Origin: Phycisphaerae bacterium
Lineage (GTDB): Bacteria; Planctomycetota; Phycisphaerae; Phycisphaerales; SM1A02
Direction of reading: 5' to 3'
Length of the DNA stretch: 64,000 nt
Assembly: GCA_002711415.1 (NCBI GenBank)
Contig: PARI01000016.1
Coordinates: forward strand, 8,774-72,773
Positions 8,937 to 17,047 of the stretch are shown piece after piece. Each line of letters starts with the position of its first letter. Positions within the stretch are counted from its first letter, which is position 1. Under the pieces are notes generated by a model. The model saw nothing but the letters and a program-made list of their open reading frames with translations. It was not told the DNA's origin and made no database searches. A program made the translations under genes and the position numbers.

Positions 8937-10223
8937 ATGCGCCCACTTGACGCTGCATACCTCACGGTGGCCACGACCACCATGCCACTCTGGTTCACTC
9001 GCATGCTTCGCCAAGGCAAGCTGAGAACCGACTGGAATGGACGTTTCGGGCATGCGGCCGATCTGCCCGCTTCGGATCGCAGAATACTCCTCCATGCCGT
9101 CAGCGTAGGAGAGGTCAACTCGCTCAGGACGCTCGTATCCCGCTTCCAGAACCAGGAAGAATCCGTCGACATCGTGATCTCGGTGACCACGGATACAGGG
9201 TATCGAAGGGCATGCGAACTCTTCGCGGACCAGGTCACCGTCGTTCGCTACCCGTACGACTTCAGCTGGGCGGTGAACCGCTTCCTCGATCAGGTGAAGC
9301 CCAACATCATGGTCCTTGTCGAACTCGAAGCGTGGCCGAACATGATTGAGTCCTGCCGGAGACGAGGTGTGCCGACGATCGTCATCAACGGCCGACTCAG
9401 TCACAGGAGTCACAAGAGGTATTCCAGGATCCGTTCGATGGTCAGGGCGATGTTCAGGAAACTGCAGCGTGTCGCCGTGCAGGATTCCACCTACGCCCAG
9501 AGGTTCATCGACCTTGGAGTACTGCCCGATCGAATCGAGATCACCGGTTCAATGAAGTGGGACACCATCCAGCTCGACCACCGCCCGACGATCGATCCGG
9601 AACTGGTCGCCAGCCTCGGCATCGACCTCGAACGCCCCCTCGTGGTCGCGGGCTCGACGGGACCGGGGGAAGAGACGCTCCTTGACAAGGCCGTGCCTGA
9701 TGACGTCCAGCTTCTCTGCGCTCCACGAAAACCGGAACGATTCGACGAGGCGGCCGCAGCTCTGCCTGGCTGCACACGCAGGAGCAGCGGTTCGACCGGA
9801 TCGCCCACAAGACGATTTCTCCTGGACACGATCGGGGAACTCCCGAAGGCCTATGCGATGGCCGATGTGGTTGTCGTCGGGCGCACGTTCACCCCGCTGG
9901 GTGGCTCTGACATGATTGAACCATTGGCCATCGGCAAGCCGGTCATCATCGGCCCTCATGTCGACAACTTCGAGTCCATCGCAGGTCGACTGCTCGAGGC
10001 GGGTTCGCTGCTCCAGGTCGCCGGGGAACAACTCCCTGATGCAATCAAGATGTTGTTGGACCAGCCGGATCGTTGCCGACTCATGGTCGAATCAGGCCAC
10101 GAAGTCATCAAGACCATGCAGGGGGCGACGGATCGGAACACCAGGCTGGTCATCGATGAACTCGACCGCGTCCACAAGGCGAAAATGCCCATTGCCACCG
10201 ACGGAGAATGTTCCAATGGATGA
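8937..10223 (+). CDS. waaA: 3-deoxy-D-manno-octulosonic acid transferase
   Basis: This 428-residue GT30 enzyme adds Kdo to lipid A at the inner membrane. It has an N-terminal membrane-binding helix (residues 6-24), HAVSVGEVNS near 53-62, LVELEAWPN, the INGRLS strand and TGSMKWD. The C-terminal nucleotide-sugar half carries the FTPLGGSDMIEPLAIGKPVIIGP motif. It implies a Kdo-containing lipopolysaccharide. In the segment that reads W-x-E-R-x-G in typical WaaA, this protein has WNGRFG, so a Glu thought to be catalytic is absent. The ATG at 8937 was chosen; a GTG five codons upstream is possible. The end overlaps thiL by 8 bp. Confidence 0.93.
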   Translation: MRPLDAAYLTVATTTMPLWFTRMLRQGKLRTDWNGRFGHAADLPASDRRILLHAVSVGEVNSLRTLVSRFQNQEESVDIVISVTTDTGYRRACELFADQVTVVRYPYDFSWAVNRFLDQVKPNIMVLVELEAWPNMIESCRRRGVPTIVINGRLSHRSHKRYSRIRSMVRAMFRKLQRVAVQDSTYAQRFIDLGVLPDRIEITGSMKWDTIQLDHRPTIDPELVASLGIDLERPLVVAGSTGPGEETLLDKAVPDDVQLLCAPRKPERFDEAAAALPGCTRRSSGSTGSPTRRFLLDTIGELPKAYAMADVVVVGRTFTPLGGSDMIEPLAIGKPVIIGPHVDNFESIAGRLLEAGSLLQVAGEQLPDAIKMLLDQPDRCRLMVESGHEVIKTMQGATDRNTRLVIDELDRVHKAKMPIATDGECSNG

Positions 10224-11136
10224 AAGCGCGATCATCTCGCACATCATCAAGTCCACGGACATCCTGCCCAAGCCGATCATCATCGGCCCTGGAGATGACC
10301 TCGGAATGATCGTGTCCAACGGCATGAAGCTGCTTGCCGGTGTCGACCAGGTCATCGAGGGAAGGCACGTGAAGATCGGAGAGGAACCGGAGAAGATCGG
10401 GTACAAGGCAATGGCCCGTTCCCTGTCGGATGTCGCCGCCATGGCCGCTCGTCCACTGGGCTCACTGGCCACGGCAGCGATACCCGGATCCTGGGACCAG
10501 GATAAAACGATCCGCCTCTGCGACGCTCTACGAGAGACTGCGTATCGTTTCGAGGCGCCGCTGTTCGGGGGCGACATCGCCGTACTCGCCGCCGACCAGG
10601 AACACCTGGTGGTGACCGTGACCGTCCTGGCCGAACCCCCTTCCAGCGGACGCCTGGTGACCACCCGACGCGGCGCAGTTGAAGGCGATGGGATCTACAT
10701 GACCGGGATGCTCGGAGGCACGATCGATGATGATGGCGGGGGGGATCATCTTGAATTCACGCCACGGATCAAACAGGCCCTGGAACTCTCCTCGATCCTG
10801 GAGGAACGCCTCCACTCGATGATCGACCTCTCTGACGGCCTTGGTGTCGACCTGAAATCGATCGCACAATTGAGCGAACTGTCGGCCGTCATCGATGCAA
10901 ACTCGCTTCCGATCAGGGACGATGTCACGATCGAACAGGCGATCCAGTCGGGGGAGGAGTATGAACTCCTCTTCTCGGCTACAGGAGATGTCCCCGACCA
11001 CGTGCTGGACCTCCCGATCACCAGGATCGGCACCTTCATCACCGATCATGCCATCGGCAGCATCATGCTCGAGAACGATGGACCGGTACGGGACATCTCG
11101 AATCTGGGCTGGCAGCATCGGACGGGCGGACAATGA
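10216..11136 (+). CDS. thiL: Thiamine-monophosphate kinase
   Basis: The protein has 306 residues with the ThiL/PurM-like ATPase fold. Motifs are GPGDDLGMI near 24-32, GVDQVIEGRH (normally D-x-x-x-E-G-x-H-F), GGDIAV near 118, DLSDGLGVDL and SGEEYELLF. It phosphorylates thiamine monophosphate to the diphosphate cofactor. The ATG at 10216 lies inside the end of waaA (8-bp overlap), and the stop overlaps the tsaE start (ATGA). This compact set is probably co-transcribed and translationally coupled. No other thiamine genes are nearby. Confidence 0.92.
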   Translation: MDESAIISHIIKSTDILPKPIIIGPGDDLGMIVSNGMKLLAGVDQVIEGRHVKIGEEPEKIGYKAMARSLSDVAAMAARPLGSLATAAIPGSWDQDKTIRLCDALRETAYRFEAPLFGGDIAVLAADQEHLVVTVTVLAEPPSSGRLVTTRRGAVEGDGIYMTGMLGGTIDDDGGGDHLEFTPRIKQALELSSILEERLHSMIDLSDGLGVDLKSIAQLSELSAVIDANSLPIRDDVTIEQAIQSGEEYELLFSATGDVPDHVLDLPITRIGTFITDHAIGSIMLENDGPVRDISNLGWQHRTGGQ

Positions 11137-11582
11137 ACGAGGCACGGATCAGAGAGCACAGGAGCGAATCGGTCGAGCAGACGCTCCATGTCGGCCGGAC
11201 GATCGCCCGGGAGATCACGATGGGCGATCTGGTCTTGATCGATGGAGACCTTGGAGCAGGCAAGACGACCCTGACCAGGGGGATCGCCGATGGCCTGGGG
11301 ATCGATCCGGACCAGGTCAGCAGTCCGACCTACACGATCTGCAGGGAACACGAACTGGAAGACGGTTGCTCGATGATCCACGTGGATGCCTGGAGAATCG
11401 AATCATCAGAGGATCTCGACTCAATCGGCTGGGACGAGTTTGCCGGATCGAAGAATACGATCGTTGTGGTCGAATGGGCCAAGAGGTTGAATCTGCCATC
11501 GGATTCACCACGGATGCAGGTGGACCTGGAGCACATCGGGGAGCAGGGCAGGTTGATCCGGGTCAGTCTTCCGAGATCCTGA
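11133..11582 (+). CDS. tsaE: tRNA t6A37 biosynthesis ATPase TsaE
   Basis: This 149-residue P-loop ATPase supports the TsaB-TsaD complex that makes N6-threonylcarbamoyladenosine at tRNA position 37. The Walker A motif GDLGAGKTT is at residues 38-46. SSPTYTI follows, then HVDAWRI (Walker B region) and VVVEWAKR, all standard for TsaE. The start codon overlaps the thiL stop. The 3' end overlaps the oppositely oriented Fur-like gene by 20 bp. Confidence 0.95.
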   Translation: MNEARIREHRSESVEQTLHVGRTIAREITMGDLVLIDGDLGAGKTTLTRGIADGLGIDPDQVSSPTYTICREHELEDGCSMIHVDAWRIESSEDLDSIGWDEFAGSKNTIVVVEWAKRLNLPSDSPRMQVDLEHIGEQGRLIRVSLPRS

Positions 11583-12069
11583 GCGTCTGGTCATCCACGG
11601 ATTCCGGAGAGAACGCGTAGATCTGGAAACGATGACCCACGGGCTTCCAGCCAAGATCCGTACAGATGCGGTCACGGAGTTGCTTCAGTTCGTTGCTCGA
11701 GAACTGGATCCGGCGACCCGTCTTCATGCAGACCATGAAGTCCCTCGGCTCATGGCCATAGATCAGCTGATAGTGGGACTGCTTTGAATCGAAGAGGGCC
11801 TGCGTGATGATCCCGGCATCCTGGAGCAGTTTCAGTGTCCTGTAGACCGTCGCCTTTGAAGTCGCATGACCTGACTCCTTCAATCGCAGGAGGAGTTCCT
11901 CGGCCTCGAAAACGTCGTCATACTCGATGATCGCCTCGAGGATGTCAGCACGCTCGGTCGTGTACTTCTGATTCATCGACTTGAGGTACTTGCGGAATAC
12001 GGCGCATAGTGGCGCCATAGGTCCAAGGGCGTTCGGATCGGGAGACTGGTTGACTGGAGATAGATCCAT
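11563..12069 (-). CDS. Fur-family transcriptional regulator with eroded metal sites
   Basis: The protein has 168 residues. A winged helix (residues about 30-95, with SKATVYRTLKLLQDAGII as recognition helix) is followed by a dimerisation half. The histidine-rich sensor region of Fur reads YGHEPRDFMVCMKTG instead of the usual HHxHxxCxxCG type, so the first CxxC has only one cysteine. No second CxxC is seen at the C-terminus. It may sense something other than iron or zinc, or use a reduced site. The start has TAGAAT exactly six bases upstream and no ribosome-binding site. It is divergent from the glycosyltransferase, 48 bp apart. Confidence 0.85.
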   Translation of the reverse strand: MDLSPVNQSPDPNALGPMAPLCAVFRKYLKSMNQKYTTERADILEAIIEYDDVFEAEELLLRLKESGHATSKATVYRTLKLLQDAGIITQALFDSKQSHYQLIYGHEPRDFMVCMKTGRRIQFSSNELKQLRDRICTDLGWKPVGHRFQIYAFSPESVDDQTLRISED

Positions 12070-12075
12070 GAACTC

Positions 12076-12081
12076 ATTCTA
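12076..12081 (-). promoter_or_regulatory. -10-like TAGAAT, six bases before the Fur-like ATG
   Basis: TAGAAT-GAGTTC-ATG on the minus strand. No Shine-Dalgarno is present, consistent with a leaderless mRNA. Confidence 0.6.
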
Positions 12082-12105
12082 CACGATGATTCGTTTGAAT
12101 TGGTA

Positions 12106-12111
12106 TACCCT
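12106..12111 (+). promoter_or_regulatory. -10-like TACCCT, six bases before the QTMAN-like ATG
   Basis: TACCCT-GTGAGA-ATG. It lies about 25 bp from the opposing Fur-like -10, so the two promoters could be co-regulated by a protein binding between them. Confidence 0.55.
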
Positions 12112-12117
12112 GTGAGA

Positions 12118-13281
12118 ATGAAGTCGATACTCGCTTTCGAACCCTACGACTCTCTCTCTCACGAGACCTTCAGGCGATGCGTATGCCGCGATGGCAGCTT
12201 TCAGTGGAACTGGGTCCATCTGCCCGGGCATGGTTACAAGTGGCGGATGAGACTCGGTGCCCACGAGATGATCCAGATGGCCGACCACATGGACATGCTC
12301 AACAAGGTGCCAGATGCGATCGTTGTGACAAGCCTATGCAACACGGCTGAATTGCGAGGCTGTCTGCCTCCGCACCTGCGTACCGTACCCGTGATCCTCT
12401 ACATGCATGAAAACCAGTGCGCCTATCCGGACAGGGAGATGGTGGGGGAGTTGCAGGAGAAGTTCGATGCGCACATGCCACTGGTGAATCTCTCCTCGCT
12501 GTTGGCCGCAGACATGGTCATCTTCAATAGCGACTGGAATAGGCGATCATGTCTTGACGGCCTGGAGCAGTGGATGGCCCATGCACGACAGTCCAAGCTT
12601 GGACACTGGAGGGAGTCGATCGAGAACAAGAGTCATGTCGCCTGGCCGCCTGTCGACCTTGACGAGGCACAGGCACGGTCATTCAGGAACCGCCGGGAGT
12701 TCATGGATCCCGAAAAGAGTGTTTTACATAACCTGATTATCAGTGACCATTGCAGGATCGCCTGGCCTCATCGGTGGGAGCATGACAAGAACCCGCCAGG
12801 TCTCCTGGAAGCCATGGAGCAGCTTGAAGAAAGGCCGGGATGCACGTGGTCGATCCCTGGACCCCAGTTCTCAAGACAGCCAGAATCCTTCATCGAGGCC
12901 CATGAACGATTCGGTCATCGGATCGATCATTCGGGGTTCATCAGTGACCGTCTCGCGTATCTTGACGAATTGGCCAGTTGCCACTGGGTGATTTCAACCG
13001 CCCGGCAGGAATTCTTCGGGATCGCCGTCTGCGAGGCCATGCTGGCAGGGTGCCTGCCGTGGCTTCCTGAGAGACTCAGCTACACGGAGCTTCTGACGGA
13101 GAAGGCCAGGAAACTCAGTCCATTGAATCCACCATCTGATCCGTCGGAGATCGTGCGCCTCCAGGCAGAACACCTGAAACCGGCCCTCAGCATGAATGCC
13201 GTGAATCGAATCGAGTCGCTCGTCTCAGAAGCCATCGAAATGCACTCGGAGGCGTGGCAGACAACCCGGAGCCATGCCTGA
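12118..13281 (+). CDS. Homologue of tRNA-queuosine mannosyltransferase (QTMAN/GTDC1, DUF3524)
   Basis: This 387-residue GT-B glycosyltransferase carries the DUF3524 N-terminal hallmarks: FEPYDSLSH (7-14 region), LPGHGYKWRMR (35-45) and YMHENQCAYP (95-104). The GT4-type half includes WPHRWEHDKNP (216-226) and TARQEFFGIAVCEAM. In animals this family mannosylates queuosine in tRNA-Asp. The bacterial substrate is inferred, but tgt at 47.3 kb shows that queuosine or a related base is inserted here. The ATG at 12118 follows TACCCT by six bases; the upstream GTG at 12100 would include the promoter. A generic GT4 sugar transferase is the alternative. Confidence 0.82.
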   Translation: MKSILAFEPYDSLSHETFRRCVCRDGSFQWNWVHLPGHGYKWRMRLGAHEMIQMADHMDMLNKVPDAIVVTSLCNTAELRGCLPPHLRTVPVILYMHENQCAYPDREMVGELQEKFDAHMPLVNLSSLLAADMVIFNSDWNRRSCLDGLEQWMAHARQSKLGHWRESIENKSHVAWPPVDLDEAQARSFRNRREFMDPEKSVLHNLIISDHCRIAWPHRWEHDKNPPGLLEAMEQLEERPGCTWSIPGPQFSRQPESFIEAHERFGHRIDHSGFISDRLAYLDELASCHWVISTARQEFFGIAVCEAMLAGCLPWLPERLSYTELLTEKARKLSPLNPPSDPSEIVRLQAEHLKPALSMNAVNRIESLVSEAIEMHSEAWQTTRSHA

Positions 13282-13387
13282 GACGAAAACCAGCCCCGAA
13301 TCCGATAATGCATGTTATGTCAAACTCAATATCCGGCTTGTGGGGCCACCAGTGCTGATTCGTGCATCCCGGCCCCTCCCCGCCTGT

Positions 13388-14662
13388 TCAGGCGATGCTG
13401 TCCTCGGATGCTGGCGATGGCACATGCATCGAGGAGCCGCCATCGGAGAGCTTGAATGCGTCATGCAGGCATCCAAGGGCGAGTTTGCCCGATTCCTTGG
13501 GCACGATGCAGGAGATCCGTATCTCGCTCGTGGTGATGTTGTGGATCGGGATGTTTGCTGCAGCCAGAGCCTGGAACATCGTGCTGGCGACACCACTGTG
13601 GCTTCTCATCCCGGCTCCGATCACGGAGACCTTCGCCAAGCCGACCTCGATCGATATCTCACCACTGCCGAGTTCCTCCAGGACCTCCGAGGCGACGATC
13701 TTGGCTTCCTGAAGCTCGGAGTGGTCGACCGTGAATGAGATGTTGGCCATCTCGGAGAACTCGGTCTGGACGATGTCGTCCACCAGGATGCCTCGCTTGG
13801 CGATGAGGCCGAAGATCGTCGACTGTACACCCACGATGTTGGGTATCCGTCGCAGGGTCACTCGTCCGAGGTCATGCTTAATCGCGCATCCGACGACTGA
13901 ATTGAGCTCTATGTTGGAGGAATCCTTCATGATCATTGTTCCTGATTCTGGCTTGGCACTGTGCCTGACATGAATCGGCACGTTGAAACGTTCACCGAAC
14001 AGCACGGCTCTTGCATGGATGACACTGGCGCCCAGGGCTGCCAGCTCGAGCATTTCTTCTGAGCTGATCTCCTTGAGCAACCGGGCATTGGAGACAACCC
14101 TCGGGTCGGCCGTGTAGACACCATCGACATCCGTGTATATCTCGCAGGCACCACCTTTCTGTCCGACCTTCAGCGCCGCTGCCAGGGCGACCGCCGTCGT
14201 GTCGGATCCTCCCCTGCCCAGTGTCGTGATGTCACCGTCCTCGCTGACACCCTGGAATCCCGCTCCGACGACCACACGCCCAGCACGCAGTTCCCTGCGG
14301 ATTCTCCTGGCATCGATCCGCCGGATCCTTGCCTTGGAGTGCGAACTGTCTGTTGAGATTCCAAGTTGCCCCCCCGTCAGGCTGACCGCATCGACACCCG
14401 ACCTGTGAAGTGCCATCGTCATAAGGGCCGTCGAGATCTGTTCACCTGAAGCAAGCAGCGCATCCAGCTCCCTGCGTGACGGAGCCGGGTTGACTGCATC
14501 GGCCATCGAGATCAGTTCATCCGTGGTATCCCCCATCGCAGATACCACGACCAGCACGTCATGACCCGCCTGGCGGGCTTCCGCCACGCGCACGGCGCAT
14601 GAGAGGATCCGATCTGGATCCGCCAGGCTGCTTCCCCCGAACTTCTGGACGATCAGTGGCAT
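13388..14662 (-). CDS. lysC: Aspartate kinase
   Basis: The protein has 424 residues, normal for a monofunctional aspartokinase, the first step of the lysine/threonine/methionine branch. The kinase domain has KFGGSSLAD at 7-15, LLASGEQIS, GRGGSDTTAVALA and TDVDGVYTADPR. Two C-terminal ACT domains follow from about residue 265 (VQSTIFGLIAKRGILVDDI, then VSVIGAGMRSHSGVASTMFQAL), so feedback inhibition is expected. A TATGAT hexamer lies about 43 bases upstream of the ATG. The neighbouring CPBP gene ends 52 bp upstream. No linked dap or asd genes are in view. Confidence 0.95.
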   Translation of the reverse strand: MPLIVQKFGGSSLADPDRILSCAVRVAEARQAGHDVLVVVSAMGDTTDELISMADAVNPAPSRRELDALLASGEQISTALMTMALHRSGVDAVSLTGGQLGISTDSSHSKARIRRIDARRIRRELRAGRVVVGAGFQGVSEDGDITTLGRGGSDTTAVALAAALKVGQKGGACEIYTDVDGVYTADPRVVSNARLLKEISSEEMLELAALGASVIHARAVLFGERFNVPIHVRHSAKPESGTMIMKDSSNIELNSVVGCAIKHDLGRVTLRRIPNIVGVQSTIFGLIAKRGILVDDIVQTEFSEMANISFTVDHSELQEAKIVASEVLEELGSGEISIEVGLAKVSVIGAGMRSHSGVASTMFQALAAANIPIHNITTSEIRISCIVPKESGKLALGCLHDAFKLSDGGSSMHVPSPASEDSIA

Positions 14663-14714
14663 GCTTGATCCGTTGAGTCAGGCCGATGGCGTGTTCCACC
14701 TCATCATACGCTGT

Positions 14715-15413
14715 TCAACCGAACAGGAGTTGCCATCCGATCAGCATGACGGCCGCATCGACCACGGCATGGGAGACCGCGCCCGGCCAGATCGAACGGT
14801 ATTTCAGGTAGCAGATCCCCCATGCCACGCCTCCGATGAAGACTCCGATGCTGCACAGGATGACCACCGGCGGAGCGAAGAAGGCCGAGAGGACGATGAC
14901 GTGGTGGATCGTGAAGAAGATCGAGGCCAGGATCACGGCGCTGCCCGGACCGACAAGGACGATCAGGCGAGAGATGTAGAACCACCTGAAGACGTATTCC
15001 TCCAGAATCGAGTTGGAGACGGTCAGCCAGGTTGCCATGAGGATGTACCGCAGGGGCTGATCCAGGCCCGCTTCACGCATCGCCTGGCTGATCCTCGATG
15101 GATCAATCCGGTCACGGAGCAACCACCAGGCCAACCAGATGGCCAGTGAGATCACCACGCCCAGAAGAAACCCCTGGAACAGCCCCCCCTTCCTGGGCGG
15201 CGACCAGGACAGGCGTTGGCGGTCCACTCGCAGTGTCCAGGGAACAGGCATCAGGTAGAGCCAGGCCTTGCAGATGAAGTATCCCACCCCGCCGATCGGA
15301 CCTGGAAAGAACCAGAAGGACATCAGGGCCCCGATGCTCGGGGCCGGGACGGACAGGCACAACGCCAGGAGATTCCTTCGACGACTCGTGGGTGAACAGG
15401 ACTCAGATGCCAT
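14715..15413 (-). CDS. CPBP-family intramembrane glutamic protease (CAAX-like)
   Basis: The protein has 232 residues with about six to seven membrane segments. The CPBP motif 1 is EEYVFRW with Glu138-Glu139, motif 2 is TIHHVIV with His170-171, and a third His lies in AVSHAVVDA near 218. This matches Rce1-type glutamic proteases and bacterial immunity/bacteriocin-processing relatives. The start codon overlaps the end of the M32 carboxypeptidase gene by 11 bp, so the two are translationally coupled. The substrate is unknown. Confidence 0.88.
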   Translation of the reverse strand: MASESCSPTSRRRNLLALCLSVPAPSIGALMSFWFFPGPIGGVGYFICKAWLYLMPVPWTLRVDRQRLSWSPPRKGGLFQGFLLGVVISLAIWLAWWLLRDRIDPSRISQAMREAGLDQPLRYILMATWLTVSNSILEEYVFRWFYISRLIVLVGPGSAVILASIFFTIHHVIVLSAFFAPPVVILCSIGVFIGGVAWGICYLKYRSIWPGAVSHAVVDAAVMLIGWQLLFG

Positions 15414-16935
15414 AGATTGGCCGAAGCTTGTTGTTCAGGTGCCTCATCAACGGTTCGGCCGACAGCGGCTTGCCCGTGACCTGTTCACACAGGTCGGCCG
15501 CGAGCCACCTCTGCCCATGAGCATGGATGTTCCTGTTGAGCCAGTCCTTCAGGCGAGTGAACTCGCCACGGGTGAAGTCATCCATCAGGTCTGGCATTTC
15601 CTGCAGGGCCGCCTCGAAGAACTGAGCGCAGTAGAGGTTCCCCAGCGTGTACGTCGGGAAGTACCCGAAGCTGGCAAATGACCAGTGCACGTCCTGGAGG
15701 CACCCAAGTCGATCATTTGGAACCTCGATGCCCAGGTACTCCTTGTAGAGCCTGTTCCAGGTCTCGGGAATGTCGTCAACCCCGAGATCGCCGGAGATGA
15801 GCGGACGCTCGATCTGGAAGCGGACCATGATGTGCAGGTTGTAGGTAGCCTCGTCGGCCTCGACCCTGATGAAATCGGGCCGGACGATGTTGGCCCCACC
15901 ATAGAGATCGTCGATCGAGAGATCGTCCAGGGAACTGCCAAAGTACTTTGAAAGCTCACCCTGGCACCACTTCCAGTACTCCCGACTCCGACCGACCTGG
16001 TTCTCCCACATGCGACTCTGGCTTTCGTGGATCGCCAGGGACACTGATGATCCCATAGGCGTGTCGACATGCTCGGACAGGAGACCCTGCTCGTAGATAC
16101 CGTGCCCTGATTCATGGAGGGTGCTGCCAAGCGCATCGTTGACGTTGGATTCACTGAAGCGAGTGGTCATCCTCACGTCGTTGCAGTTTGAACCTCCACA
16201 GAACGGGTGGGTCGAACGATCAAGCCTGCCCCTGTTGAAATCGAAGCCGATCCTCTCCGAGACATCCCTGACGAACCGCTCCTGCGCCTCGATCGCCAGC
16301 GCCCGCTCGTTGAAGGCGTTGGAGGGCGGTGTCGGGCTGGCGACCAGGTCCGCGACCAGCGACTGGAGACTGTCACGCAGCGGGGTGAAGACCCGTTCGA
16401 TTTCTGCAGCGGAGCATCCAGGCTCGTAGTTGTCGGCCAGCGCATCCCATGGTTCACCGTCATCAGGCCATCCGTAGCAGGAGGCCTTCTCGCGTGAGAG
16501 GTCCAGCAACTGCTGCAGGTATGGCTTGAACCGGTCGTAGTCGTCGTCCGTGCGAGCTGCCGCCCATTCATGCTGGGCAATGCTCTCGACACGTGCCATC
16601 TCGGTCACGAGTGAATCCGGAAGTCGCGTGGCCTTGTCATACGCGCGGCGAGCCTGCCTGATGTTCACGGCCTCGACCGAGGTCGGATCGGATGTGAGCG
16701 AGGCGTCCTCTTCACACGCCTGGAGAAATTCACCGAGCCTTGGATCGGTCGCCATCGTGTGCTTCATGCCAGCCAACTGCGACATCTGGCGACTGCGGTA
16801 CTCCAGTCCACCTGGTGGCATCATGGTCTCCTGGTCCCACCCGAGCACTCCAAGGGTTCCACCGAGAAGGCTTGTCTGGCGGACATGTTCGATCATCGAC
16901 TGGTAGCAGGTGGGGATGGTGTCCTGGGTGGTCAT
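15403..16935 (-). CDS. M32 family metallocarboxypeptidase (Taq type)
   Basis: The 510-residue cytoplasmic zinc carboxypeptidase trims C-terminal residues of peptides. The zinc motif HESGH is at residues 274-278, and the rest of the chain (GVLGWDQETMMPPGG near the start, GYFPTYTLGNLYCAQFF near the end) is standard for the family. AAAGGAG lies six bases before the ATG at 16935; a longer start from 16998 has no ribosome site and crosses the leader. It sits downstream of a strong terminator and upstream of the coupled CPBP gene. Confidence 0.95.
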   Translation of the reverse strand: MTTQDTIPTCYQSMIEHVRQTSLLGGTLGVLGWDQETMMPPGGLEYRSRQMSQLAGMKHTMATDPRLGEFLQACEEDASLTSDPTSVEAVNIRQARRAYDKATRLPDSLVTEMARVESIAQHEWAAARTDDDYDRFKPYLQQLLDLSREKASCYGWPDDGEPWDALADNYEPGCSAAEIERVFTPLRDSLQSLVADLVASPTPPSNAFNERALAIEAQERFVRDVSERIGFDFNRGRLDRSTHPFCGGSNCNDVRMTTRFSESNVNDALGSTLHESGHGIYEQGLLSEHVDTPMGSSVSLAIHESQSRMWENQVGRSREYWKWCQGELSKYFGSSLDDLSIDDLYGGANIVRPDFIRVEADEATYNLHIMVRFQIERPLISGDLGVDDIPETWNRLYKEYLGIEVPNDRLGCLQDVHWSFASFGYFPTYTLGNLYCAQFFEAALQEMPDLMDDFTRGEFTRLKDWLNRNIHAHGQRWLAADLCEQVTGKPLSAEPLMRHLNNKLRPIYGI

Positions 16936-16999
16936 TTCTGGCTCCTTTGAAGGCATCATACCCACCCCCCCCACCGGCTGGCACCCCTGCATGTGCATG

Positions 17000-17028
17000 A
17001 AAAAACCCGCCCCTATCGGGGGCGGGTT
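17000..17028 (-). terminator. Rho-independent terminator of the DUF1573-ankyrin gene
   Basis: AACCCGCCCC pairs perfectly with GGGGCGGGTT around a five-base loop. On the minus strand it runs into six T residues. It starts 20 bases beyond the stop codon of the upstream gene. Confidence 0.92.
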
Positions 17029-17047
17029 GAATGAGCGTTCACTGGCC

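Noticed and set aside
13315-13596. Frames in and beside the gap between the QTMAN-like gene and lysC
   Set aside because: They mostly overlap the lysC 3' end in other frames. The real gap of about 105 bp contains nothing I can support.
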